DNA of 17,591 nucleotides, from positions 1-17,591 of the forward strand of contig CAZMSA010000072.1 in NCBI GenBank assembly GCA_964568825.1, read 5' to 3'. The notes beneath the pieces were generated by a model. That model did no database searches and had not been told where the DNA came from. It was given only the letters and a program-made list of their open reading frames with translations. The position numbers and the translations under genes were made by a program. Positions 7,798 to 15,215 of this stretch are shown here, piece by piece; the stretch's first letter is position 1; every line of letters begins with the position of its first letter. The DNA comes from CAVVDT01 sp964568825 (lineage in GTDB: Bacteria > Pseudomonadota > Alphaproteobacteria > Rhizobiales > Aestuariivirgaceae).

Positions 7798-8664
7798 CTA
7801 TGGCAGGCTCTTGTCCAGACGGTAGGCCGCCATCGCAGACTGTTGCAGGATCGCGGTCTGGTCAGCGCGCGACAATCGGGAGATGCCTTGGCGCACAAGG
7901 TCGATCACCTGCCCGTAGCTTCCAGCCAGCAGGCAAACCGGCCAGTCCGAGCCGAACATGCAGCGTTGGGGTGTGAATGCAGCGATTGTCTCTGCGATGT
8001 AGGGTTTGATCTGCGCCGACTGCCAGGCCCGCCAATCGGCCTCGGTAATCATCCCCGACAGCTTCACCCACACATGCGCGCGGTGTTCGGCGAACGGCTG
8101 CAGCAAGGCCTTCCAAGGCGCAAAGCCGCCGCCCCTGATATCCGGCTTGGCGATGTGATCGATCACGAACCGCAGGTGGGGAAATGCCGCTACCGTCTCG
8201 AGCGCGGCCGGCATCTCGCGTGGCCGGATCAGCAGGTCGTAAGCGAGGCCGCGTCTGTCGACCTCGGCAAGCCCGCGCATCACGTCGTCTCTCAGTAGCC
8301 AACCGGCATCAGCCTCATCGTGCACCTGATGTCTGATGCCCACCAGCCACTTTCCGTTCGAAACCGACAACAGCCCATCAAGCCTGTCGCCCACATCGCG
8401 CGCCGTCAGATCGACCCAGCCGACAACCCCGGCAATGAAGTCAGTGGCGGCCGCAAGCGCGAGGAAGTCTTCTGTCTCTTCATAGCTTGAACACGTCTGG
8501 ACGACAATCGTCTTCGACACGCCCGCCGTGACAAGCGCGGGCCGCAGGTCACTCGGCGAATAGATGCGATGGATGGGCTTGAGCGTTTCCGTCATCCACG
8601 GATAGTGACTGCGGTCCGGGTTCCAGAAATGCTGATGAGCATCGATTGCAGGGATCAGCGTCAT
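7798..8664 (-). CDS. Amidohydrolase family protein, probable sugar lactonase (COG3618, L-fuconolactonase-like)
   Basis: TIM-barrel amidohydrolase-2 family protein, 288 aa. It starts with the diagnostic AIDAHQHFWNP (metal-type HxH at His10/His12). It continues with RHQVHDEAD (about 111-119), FVIDHIAKPDI (166-176, conserved Asp-His and Lys-Pro) and the C-terminal MFGSDWPVC (Asp240), a pattern shared with L-fucono-1,5-lactonase and L-rhamnono-1,4-lactonase. These enzymes hydrolyse sugar lactones in non-phosphorylative pathways. The ATG at 8664 has GAGGG with about six bases spacing. The stop lies 13 bases from the dehydratase stop on the other strand. An L-fucose, L-rhamnose or related pentose role is an inference, and other members cleave dicarboxylate lactones. 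Confidence 0.88.
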   Translation of the reverse strand: MTLIPAIDAHQHFWNPDRSHYPWMTETLKPIHRIYSPSDLRPALVTAGVSKTIVVQTCSSYEETEDFLALAAATDFIAGVVGWVDLTARDVGDRLDGLLSVSNGKWLVGIRHQVHDEADAGWLLRDDVMRGLAEVDRRGLAYDLLIRPREMPAALETVAAFPHLRFVIDHIAKPDIRGGGFAPWKALLQPFAEHRAHVWVKLSGMITEADWRAWQSAQIKPYIAETIAAFTPQRCMFGSDWPVCLLAGSYGQVIDLVRQGISRLSRADQTAILQQSAMAAYRLDKSLP

Positions 8665-9152
8665 TGAGTCCCTCGTTGCTTAGGTAGCCGATACGCTCGG
8701 ATTTGCAGCAACCCGCAAGCCCGGATTGGTTCCGGCATGACGGCTGCAAACAGGCCACACAGGCGCTCATGCCGGAACAATGGATCCGTCGCGCTCTCAG
8801 GTCCAGCGGCCAAGAGCTTGGACTCTTGGCAACAAGCGTGCCGGTCCAATTCGCAACGGAGCGAAGTGCCTCTGTGGAAACGAAAGGACACGACAGGCCA
8901 TCTGAGGCCAGAGACCTCACATCAGTTCGCGATTGAGACGACGGCATGGAATGGAGCGAGAAACGCACCCAAAGTCTGATGACCCTAATGGTTGCCAGCC
9001 AACCTGACCGCTAATGAGACCAAAGGCGCGTGCGTATTCCCATCAAGGCTACGGCCCGCGAGCTGCGCAACAGGCCGGATACATATCAGCGACTTCCGAA
9101 ATCCTGCACGTATCTCTCTTGCGAACCGCAGCCGGTCCATACATTCGGGTCA
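8665..9152. other. Long intergenic region with no identifiable gene
   Basis: About 490 bases between the amidohydrolase start and the exchanger stop. Short open frames on both strands (for example 8703-8936 and 9014-9382) lack ribosome sites and resemble no family known to me. The promoter of the amidohydrolase gene should lie at its left end. It may be decayed DNA, because this is where the sugar locus gives way to the cation-transport region. I see no repeat, tRNA or IS end in it. Confidence 0.45.
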
Positions 9153-10181
9153 CTAGTCGCCGTGGAGATAGATCACGTAGGTGTTCAACACATAAAGGAC
9201 GAACAGACCAAGGCTTGTCCACCCGACAACCCGAAACAGCCGCTTGGTCGGACGGTAGAGCAGGCTCACGATCACCAGACCGCTCATCACCACCGCCGAT
9301 CCCGCCGAAACGGCATGAGTGGGGGACACATGCGAGAGGATCGGGCCTTTCGAATAGAACACGTCGTCAATGCCGAGGATAAAAATATCGAACAGATTGC
9401 TGCCCAGCAGGTTCGCAATCGCCATATTCACGGCGCCGATCCGAAGTGCGGCCAGGGTCACGACCAGTTCCGGCAGGGAGGTCGTGCCGGCTACGAACAG
9501 CGAGCCGACGAAAGTCTTTCGCCACCCCATGGCGTCAGAGAGGCCGGAACCGATGAAGGGAAGCCAGATGCCGACGGCTACGAGTATCGTGCCCGCGATT
9601 GCAAAACGCACGCCCGCCGACTTCAGGGTGATCGTGGGATATCGCTCTGCGGTTTCCTCTACATAAGCCTCGCGATGATCGCGCTCGTAAACAAAAACAG
9701 TGCGGGCGGCGAGCACAAAGAGCCCGATCAAAATCGGTGTGTAGAGACCGACAGGGCCGATCGCGTAGGACATCGTCTGGCCTGCGATGAGCAGGTTGAG
9801 GCCGGCAAAACCGATAAGCACGACACCGAAACTGGCTGAAAGAATGTGGCCGAGATGAGTGCGTCGGTAGACCGATGTCTCCCGATGCACGAAGTCGACA
9901 ACGACCAGGATCAGGAGATTGAAAACACAACTGCCGAGGACGTCGCCAACGGCGATGTTCGGTGTGTCTGCCGCGGTGACCGAACTGATGCCGGTGACAA
10001 GTTCGGGGAGCGAGGTGACCGTGCCCAAAAGGATGAGGCCGATCCAGTTGCCGGAAAGGCCGGTCCTGTCGGCGATGATGTCACCACTGCGCGACAACTC
10101 GGGCCCGGCCACACCGATCACGAGGGCACAGGCTGCGAATTCAAGCCAGACCAACACCAGCGGCGCTGTCAGGAGGGCCAC
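9153..10181 (-). CDS. CaCA-family Na+/Ca2+ (cation/proton) exchanger
   Basis: Inner-membrane antiporter of the Ca2+/cation antiporter superfamily, 342 aa with about ten hydrophobic segments. Both alpha repeats are readable. Repeat 1 has GTVTSLPELVTG (53-64) and GDVLGSCVFN (79-88). Repeat 2 has GTTSLPELV (232-240) and ANLLGSNLFD (256-265). The paired Ser/Thr-Ser-x-Pro-Glu motifs form the ion-binding centre in this family. The start is GTG at 10181, preceded by GAGGG with seven bases spacing. Family members expel Ca2+ or other divalent cations using a Na+ or H+ gradient; the actual ion is not certain. The gene lies on the same strand as the P-type ATPase but 620 bases downstream of it, so the two are probably transcribed separately. 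Confidence 0.92.
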   Translation of the reverse strand: MALLTAPLVLVWLEFAACALVIGVAGPELSRSGDIIADRTGLSGNWIGLILLGTVTSLPELVTGISSVTAADTPNIAVGDVLGSCVFNLLILVVVDFVHRETSVYRRTHLGHILSASFGVVLIGFAGLNLLIAGQTMSYAIGPVGLYTPILIGLFVLAARTVFVYERDHREAYVEETAERYPTITLKSAGVRFAIAGTILVAVGIWLPFIGSGLSDAMGWRKTFVGSLFVAGTTSLPELVVTLAALRIGAVNMAIANLLGSNLFDIFILGIDDVFYSKGPILSHVSPTHAVSAGSAVVMSGLVIVSLLYRPTKRLFRVVGWTSLGLFVLYVLNTYVIYLHGD

Positions 10182-10803
10182 TTGTCAGCCCTCGTCGGTT
10201 TCCTGATCCCAAGCGTCAAGCATGGGCATCACCAAGTGTAGGATATCGCATAATTCAAAGTTCTCTGTGCGGTCGATAAGGTTTGCCTCCAAAACCTGGT
10301 AATGGAATGACAATCAGCTGAATCGTTCCACTTTCCAACCGTTGCATATGCACTAGATGGCATCAATGAGGATGGCGAGATCGTGAATGAGCGGCTTGAT
10401 TACCGCATATTTGGCGGTGTCGGCATTGCAATGAATCTGGTCCGCTCAGCCGCGCGCGAGCGTCGACTTACCGGTCGGCCGCACACGGCCTGCGGGTCGA
10501 GCCTCAAGCTTGCCAGTATCGGCGTCGCATTACGATTTCGCCTCGTAGCGCACGCGCCTATGGCGGCTGATGGCACTGGCCTTAAGTCTTCGACCCTAGC
10601 ATCATGGGGTCTTATTCCACCAGGATGGGCAGCCAGTCCAATGTTTGGCGGGTCTTTTGGCCGGGCCCACAATGCATGAATCTCGTCAAAAGCGGCCGTT
10701 CTGACAGGTTCTCGCTTATGTCCGCTTCACCCCCGATAACCGCCATTATCCGAGGGTCTCAAGGCGGCAGTCAGCCCCGCCCGCGCCGATCGCCTTGAGC
10801 CCA
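10182..10803. other. Long intergenic region between ATPase and exchanger genes
   Basis: About 620 bases. The exchanger promoter should lie at the left end, and an inverted repeat just after the ATPase stop lies at the right end (listed separately). A plus-strand frame is open from 10311 to 10679. Its first part (GINEDGEIVNERLDYRIFGG around 10359-10418) has protein-like composition, but the later codons lose third-position GC and no family is recognised. I therefore leave it as a possible gene fragment, not a gene. No IS ends or tRNA are visible. Confidence 0.4.
10755..10802 (-). terminator. Stem-loop after the P-type ATPase gene, possible terminator
   Basis: CTCAAGGCG at 10758-10766 and CGCCTTGAG at 10791-10799 are perfect 9-bp inverted arms around a GC-rich 24-base loop, extendable by two more pairs past one mismatch. 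It begins immediately beyond the ATPase stop codon on the minus strand. There is no U-run after it, so if it terminates or protects the transcript it would not be a textbook Rho-independent terminator. Confidence 0.4.
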
Positions 10804-13518
10804 TCAAAAGCTGCTTTTGCTTCGACCCCGCCGTCGCAGACGCGTTGCGACGGCAGAGACCTCCCGGGCCACGACGGGAACCAGGCTGGTCAGCAGAACG
10901 ACTTGCCAGGCTGCAGCCGGCAGGGGCGCTATGCTCAGCGCAGCCGCAAGGTTAGGCTCGAGCGCCGCAACCAGGAGCAGGACAAGGCACAGCAAAATCG
11001 CCAGCCAGATGATCGGATTTCGGGTCAGTTGATTGCGCAGCAGGCCTTCGCGCCAGTTGCGCATGTTGAAGACATGCCAGAGCTGGGCGAGCGCAAGGGT
11101 GAAAAAGCTCATCGTCGTCGCAGCTTCGCCCGGCAGGCCGAGCAGCCGTAATCCGATGAACATCGAGGCCAGCGTTGTTGCAGCGATCAGCAGGCCATGC
11201 CCGACGATCGCCCTCCAGTGCCGTTGCGCCACGATTGCTTCGGACGGCGGGCGTGGGGGTCTGGAGAGCACGTCGCTGTCTGCTTCCACCGTACCCAGCG
11301 CGAGAGCCGGAAAGACATCCGTTACCAGATTGAGAAACAGAATCTGCAACGGCAGCAACGGCAACTGCAAACCGGCCAGCACCGCCAGGCCTACGACGAG
11401 GATTTCGCTCAGGTTGCAAGATAGAAGGTAGATGGTGAAGCGGCGGATATTGGTGAAAATGATTCGCCCTTCGCGAATGGCATAGATGATTGTCGCGAAG
11501 GCGTCATCACGCAGAACCATGTCGGCGGCTTCCTTTGCCACCTGGGTGCCGCGCAGCCCCATGGCGATGCCAATATCAGCCTTGCGCAGCGCCGGCGCAT
11601 CATTGACACCGTCGCCAGTCATGGCGACGACCTGTCCATTGCGCTGGTGCAGGGTGATGAGATTGAGTTTCTGCTCAGGCGACACACGCGAGAACACCCG
11701 GGCAGCCAGTGCCGTCTCGCGCTCGACATCGCTCATTTGATCGAGCGGTTTGAGATCACGACCGCTGAGTGCTGCGCCTGGCGACGATGCCAGTCCGATC
11801 CATTCGGCAATATGCAATGCGGTCGCGGGATGATCGCCGGTCACCATGACGACCTCAATGCCGGCACGCCTCGCGTCTGCAATTGAACCGGCAATGTCGG
11901 ATCGTGGAGGATCATGGAAGCCGACCACGCCAATGAGGGTCAGGTCGCGATAGGGATCAGCGCTCTTTTCCTCGCTCTGTTTGCTGGCCACCGCCAGCAA
12001 GCGCAGGCCCTTGCGGGCCATCTCGTCACAGACTGATGACCAATGATCGCGCGCGACGCCTTCGAAGGGTTCGATCCCGCTCTCCCTGAAAACGTCATGG
12101 ATACAGTCGAAAACCGCTTCCGGTGCTCCTTTCACGGCCGAGAGATACCCGTTGCTCGTACGATGCATGGTGGACATCATCCGTGTTGAAGCATCAAATG
12201 CATGCTCTTCAATCTCGGGACAGGCTGCGAGAAGAGCCGGACGATGGAGTCCCGCCGCGGCGGCTGCCTCCAGCAGCGCCACCTCCATGGGATCGCCTAC
12301 GCCCTTGTCGCCCTTAACCTCGAGGCTGGCGTTGTTGCATAGCGCCACGGTCCGGAGGAGTTCGTGGATCAGTCGGTCGGATCCAAACGCCCGCTGCCGA
12401 CTGTCGAAGACGAATGTCATTTTATGCGGGTCAAAATGCCATTGGCCTGCGGCCGTCACCAGCCGCTCCACGTGCATCCGGTTCTCGGTGAGGGTCCCGG
12501 TCTTGTCGGTCATTATGACAGTCGTCGACCCGAGGGTCTCGACAGCCGAAAGCCGCTCCATGACTGCGTTCTGCTTGGCCATACGCAACATGCCGCGTGC
12601 AAGCGCCAGGGTCGCCACCACGGGTAGCCCCTCAGGGATGGCGGCCACGGCGAGCGCTATGGCCGCCTCGACCATCAAGAATATGTCCTTACCGGCGATG
12701 ATACCGGAGATGGCGATGGCCGCGGCGAGCGCCAGCGTCAGCCAGATGAGTTGGCGGCTGAGTACATCCAACTGCCGTTCGAGCGGCGATCGTTCCGGCA
12801 AGCTCTGCTCGACCAGATGGGTGATATGGCCCAGTTCGCTGGTCATGCCGGTAGCTGTCACCACGGCTTCACCGGTGCCGCGAGTAACGGAGCATCCCTT
12901 GAAGAGCATAGAGGCGCGTTCGGCGAGCGGAGCTTCACTGGAGACCGGCTGGACCTGCTTGCCGACGGGCAGGGATTCTCCCGTCAGTGCCGATTCATCG
13001 GCCGCCAGATTGGCGGACTGGATGACGCGCATATCTGCCGAAATCACGTCGCCAGCCTCAACGATGACGATATCGCCGGGAACCAGGTCTTCTGATGGCA
13101 CCAAGCTCTCACGACCATCGCGGCGCACATGCGTGTTGGGCAGGGTCAATTCTCGCAACGCCTCCATTGACCGCACGGCACGCGCCTCGGTGACAAGACC
13201 GATGGCACTATTGATGATCAGAACGACGGTGACGGCTATGGCCTCGGGGATCTGGCCGAACAGTGCGGCCAACAATGCCGCCGCAACGAGGAGCAATACG
13301 ACCGGGCTCGCAAACTGCTTCAAAAACAACGACAAGAGGCTTGCCGGGCGGCGATGGCGCAGTTCGTTCGGCCCGAAGTGGCGGAGACGCTCGATTGCCT
13401 CTGCGCTGCTCAATCCCGACGGTGGACTGACATCGGCAGTCCGCAGCATCTCGCCGACGTCGCTGGCATGCGGCGTCGCCAAGTCCTCTAACCCCGCGCG
13501 CGCTGCCTTGAACTTCAA
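10804..13518 (-). CDS. P-type cation-transporting ATPase, type II (SERCA/PMR1-like, probable Ca2+ pump)
   Basis: Integral membrane ATP-driven cation pump, about 904 aa, full length for the family. In order: N-terminal cation-ATPase domain with GLSSAEA at 35-41, actuator loop TGES at 179-182, M4 motif PEGLP at 295-299, phosphorylation motif DKTGTLT (Asp338), nucleotide-binding KGAPE at 463-467, MVTGD at 558-562, hinge TGDGVND at 634-640, then six C-terminal membrane segments. SERCA-type Ca2+ ligands appear in M4 (Glu296), M5 (Asn702, Glu705) and M6 (Asn730, Thr733, Asp734). The M8 position that is Glu in SERCA appears to be Gln812. A Ca2+ pump is thus likely, though related pumps move other cations. 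The start is TTG at 13518 with a weak purine-rich site; ATG at 13449 (residue 24) is a good alternative. Confidence 0.9.
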   Translation of the reverse strand: MKFKAARAGLEDLATPHASDVGEMLRTADVSPPSGLSSAEAIERLRHFGPNELRHRRPASLLSLFLKQFASPVVLLLVAAALLAALFGQIPEAIAVTVVLIINSAIGLVTEARAVRSMEALRELTLPNTHVRRDGRESLVPSEDLVPGDIVIVEAGDVISADMRVIQSANLAADESALTGESLPVGKQVQPVSSEAPLAERASMLFKGCSVTRGTGEAVVTATGMTSELGHITHLVEQSLPERSPLERQLDVLSRQLIWLTLALAAAIAISGIIAGKDIFLMVEAAIALAVAAIPEGLPVVATLALARGMLRMAKQNAVMERLSAVETLGSTTVIMTDKTGTLTENRMHVERLVTAAGQWHFDPHKMTFVFDSRQRAFGSDRLIHELLRTVALCNNASLEVKGDKGVGDPMEVALLEAAAAAGLHRPALLAACPEIEEHAFDASTRMMSTMHRTSNGYLSAVKGAPEAVFDCIHDVFRESGIEPFEGVARDHWSSVCDEMARKGLRLLAVASKQSEEKSADPYRDLTLIGVVGFHDPPRSDIAGSIADARRAGIEVVMVTGDHPATALHIAEWIGLASSPGAALSGRDLKPLDQMSDVERETALAARVFSRVSPEQKLNLITLHQRNGQVVAMTGDGVNDAPALRKADIGIAMGLRGTQVAKEAADMVLRDDAFATIIYAIREGRIIFTNIRRFTIYLLSCNLSEILVVGLAVLAGLQLPLLPLQILFLNLVTDVFPALALGTVEADSDVLSRPPRPPSEAIVAQRHWRAIVGHGLLIAATTLASMFIGLRLLGLPGEAATTMSFFTLALAQLWHVFNMRNWREGLLRNQLTRNPIIWLAILLCLVLLLVAALEPNLAAALSIAPLPAAAWQVVLLTSLVPVVAREVSAVATRLRRRGRSKSSF

Positions 13519-13773
13519 GGCTTTTCCACTTCAGTGACTACCAGCCGCGGCATCTGGCCATCAATTGGGCGCATCGACCAGACTTTTCCAGCAATGACCG
13601 GACACAGCTCACTTGATTGCCTCCGACAGCGCCACGCAAGTACAATGATCGTGGAGCCTCTCAATTTGTCTCAGTTGGCCCAGAAGCAGTCATGCGAGGC
13701 GGTAATCAAGACCATAGCTTTGCCAACCGCTGGACACTAATCTGCCGCTCAAGGAGACGACGGGATGGCACGC
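13519..13773. other. Intergenic region upstream of the P-type ATPase
   Basis: About 255 bases between the ATPase start and the likely IS end. It must hold the ATPase promoter. No convincing promoter pair, gene or structured RNA is visible, and short plus-strand frames that run on into the IS scrap have no ribosome sites. CCACTTCA at 13526-13533 mirrors the first eight bases of the putative IS end at 13774, but this may be chance. Confidence 0.4.
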
Positions 13774-13910
13774 TGAAGTGGTCTCGACTTTCCGGACAGG
13801 CTGGTGGCTTTTCTAAGGTGTATCCGGTTTAGATTTCATGCCGCCATTTGCTCTTGTCGACTGGCCCAGTATGCCTCCCTCGGCGTTTGGTGCTCAAGGG
13901 CGGAGTGGGG
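13774..13910 (-). mobile_element. IS3-family insertion sequence remnant (one end plus transposase 3' tip)
   Basis: Read on the minus strand, the segment holds the last codons of an IS3-family transposase, then about 60 bases of non-coding DNA, and then what looks like the IS end, TGAAGTGGTCTCG at 13774-13786 on the plus strand (IS3-type ends start with TGA). The spacing between stop codon and end is normal for the family. The rest of the element is gone: upstream of about 13910 the transposase frame no longer matches. The exact boundaries and IS subgroup are inferred, not proven. Confidence 0.6.
13836..13910 (-). pseudogene. IS3-family transposase (orfB) C-terminal fragment
   Basis: About 24 codons ending in TGA at 13836-13838 read PHSALEHQTPREAYW, then ASRQEQMAA. 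IS3-family DDE integrase-core transposases typically end with RPHSALxxxTPxEF/Y, shortly before the stop. The preceding residue is Leu instead of the expected Arg, and everything further upstream is unrelated, so this is the broken 3' tip of a transposase left by deletion or rearrangement. It cannot be functional. Confidence 0.7.
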
Positions 13911-13986
13911 GCAGCTGAAGGATGCTTTTTCTGTTGAAGGTGGAACGTATTTGCCGCGCGTGCTGATTGATCTTCTCCCAAAAAGA

Positions 13987-14063
13987 TGGTGACCCCGGCA
14001 GGATTTGAACCTGCGACCCCAGGATTAGGAATCCTGTGCTCTATCCAGCTGAGCTACGGGGCC
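13987..14063 (-). tRNA. tRNA-Arg (anticodon CCT)
   Basis: Complete cloverleaf on the minus strand. The 7-bp acceptor stem starts GGCCCCG at 14063-14057 (one G-U pair). The D-arm is GCTC/GAGC. The anticodon stem is CAGGA/TCCTG with loop TTCCTAA, giving anticodon CCT, which decodes AGG. The T-arm is GCAGG/CCTGC with loop TTCAAAT. The discriminator is A, and CCA is encoded (13987-13989). A run of five T follows the 3' end and may help terminate transcription. AGG is rare in high-GC alphaproteobacteria. tRNA-Arg genes are common integration sites, and the 3' end here faces the IS scrap and the cation-transport genes. Confidence 0.95.
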
Positions 14064-14091
14064 ATGCCGTTGTGGCGGTTGGCCTCGGTCC

Positions 14092-14120
14092 TCTTAACCC
14101 CTCCGGAGACCTTTGATCAA
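14092..14120 (-). promoter_or_regulatory. Probable promoter of tRNA-Arg(CCT)
   Basis: On the minus strand TTGATC (14120-14115) and TTAAGA (14097-14092) are separated by exactly 17 bases, resembling sigma-70-type -35 and -10 boxes. The -10 ends 28 bases before the tRNA 5' end, giving a short leader of about 20 bases. Assigned by pattern only. Confidence 0.4.
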
Positions 14121-14220
14121 GTCGCGCTGCACGACCGGCAGACTGGACAAGCCGGCGCCGACATTACGGCGGGCATTGCCGCAGAGCGCATGCGCCTTGC
14201 GCAACAGGATCGAGCGTCCC

Positions 14221-14253
14221 ACAAAACAAAGGGCCCGCCAGAAGCGAGCCCTT
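14221..14253 (-). terminator. Rho-independent terminator of carD
   Basis: A 10-bp stem (AAGGGCTCGC with GCGGGCCCTT, one G-U pair) around the five-base loop TTCTG, followed on the minus strand by TGTTTTGT. It lies about 30 bases after the carD stop codon and is a strong intrinsic terminator that separates carD from the tRNA gene. Confidence 0.85.
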
Positions 14254-14282
14254 CGATGTCATGAATAATAATCGCAAGCGGC

Positions 14283-14852
14283 TCAGGCGGCCACTTCCTC
14301 GGCTTCTTCGGCTTCCGGCTTCTCGGCGCGGTGCGCGGACTTCTCCAGCACCTGCTCGACTTCGCTGACCGCGGCCTCATCGCTCAGTTTCTTCACGACC
14401 GCAACCTCGCGGGCCATGCGGTCGAGGGCGGCCTCGTAAAGCTGGCGCTCGGAGTAGGACTGCTCGGGCTGCCGTTCGGAGCGGTAGAGATCGCGCACCA
14501 CCTCGGCCACGGCGATGAGATCGCCGGAATTGATCTTGGCCTCGTATTCCTGGGCGCGGCGCGACCACATGGTGCGCTTTACCCGGGCGCGGCCTTTCAG
14601 AACCTTCAGGGCCTGCTCGATAAGCGGCTTTTCAGCCAGCTTGCGCATGCCGACGGCATCGCACTTGCCGGTCGGCACCCGCAGGCGCATGCGCTCCTTG
14701 TCGAAGTCGATGACGTACAATTCCAGCTTCGCTCCGGCGATCTCCTGTTCTTCGATGTCGACGATCTTGCCGACGCCGTGAGCGGGATACACCACGTACT
14801 CGTTGGCCTTGTATTTCAGCTTCTTGACAGGGGACTTCTTGGCTACCGACAT
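14283..14852 (-). CDS. carD: CarD-family transcriptional regulator
   Basis: RNA polymerase-binding regulator, 189 aa. Residues 14-72 form the CarD/TRCF RNA-polymerase-interacting domain (YKANEYVVYPAHGVGKIVDI, then YVIDFDKERMRLRVP). A helical DNA-binding part follows with the conserved Trp96 in TMWSRRAQEYEAKI. The last 20 residues are Glu/Ala-rich and probably disordered. CarD proteins stabilise the open promoter complex, notably at rRNA and other housekeeping promoters. GAGGTGG lies seven bases before the ATG at 14852. It is separated from fdxA by more than 400 bases including a terminator, so it probably has its own promoter. A strong terminator follows. The Lys-rich N-terminus (residues 5-15) is usual for alphaproteobacterial members. 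Confidence 0.95.
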   Translation of the reverse strand: MSVAKKSPVKKLKYKANEYVVYPAHGVGKIVDIEEQEIAGAKLELYVIDFDKERMRLRVPTGKCDAVGMRKLAEKPLIEQALKVLKGRARVKRTMWSRRAQEYEAKINSGDLIAVAEVVRDLYRSERQPEQSYSERQLYEAALDRMAREVAVVKKLSDEAAVSEVEQVLEKSAHRAEKPEAEEAEEVAA

Positions 14853-15215
14853 GCGTATTCCACCTCGCAGGACAATTTTAGCGCATCACACTGTCAGGAA
14901 ACCGCACGAAACCAAACCTGCGCCGGCCGGGCGCAAGCCCCAGTCTCGTTGCTCCGGAGGCCGCATCAAGGCGGCTTCGCATCCAGAACCCTCGCTTGCC
15001 GATTTCGTTCAAAGCGATGGTTGAAGACCTTTCAGATCTCACCCATTGGGTCTTGAGGCGAAAAAAAGTCCGAGCTTGCGAAAGCCCGGCCGGATTTCCT
15101 GAAAGTCAATACGACATCACCACTTATATAACACAAGTTATGGCGATTTCAAAGGGGCAAGCCACCACATTGGGCTTCCCCAGCGGCCTCAGGTCGCATC
15201 TACGAACAAAATTGG
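14853..15215. other. Intergenic region between fdxA and carD
   Basis: About 360 bases. It holds the fdxA-side terminator at 15061-15089, then about 200 bases in which the carD promoter should lie. A TAAAAT hexamer on the minus strand near 14875-14880 is a possible -10 for carD, but no matching -35 box is convincing. No small gene with a ribosome site was found. Confidence 0.45.
15061..15089 (-). terminator. Rho-independent terminator downstream of fdxA
   Basis: On the minus strand an 8-bp stem (CCGGGCTT with AAGCTCGG, one G-U pair) around loop TCGC is followed by AC and seven T. It is strong by any standard. It lies about 127 bases beyond the fdxA stop, so the transcript has a long 3' untranslated part. 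It insulates carD from the helicase-S4-fdxA transcript. Confidence 0.8.

Noticed and set aside
6057..7898. Two long minus-strand frames opposite the dehydratase (298 and 314 codons)
   Set aside because: Fully antisense to a well-supported UxaA-family gene and without recognisable domains.
10604..10672. A WGLIP-like string resembling SRAP/YedK peptidases in a short plus-strand frame
   Set aside because: No catalytic MCGR start or other family motifs; the resemblance is a few residues and most likely chance.
13526..13533. CCACTTCA as the opposite end of the IS remnant
   Set aside because: It mirrors TGAAGTGG at 13774, but the orientation is wrong for bracketing a single element and the match is only eight bases.
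12152..13537. 461-codon plus-strand frame opposite the P-type ATPase
   Set aside because: Ser/Arg/Ala-rich mirror translation of a gene whose catalytic motifs are intact on the minus strand.
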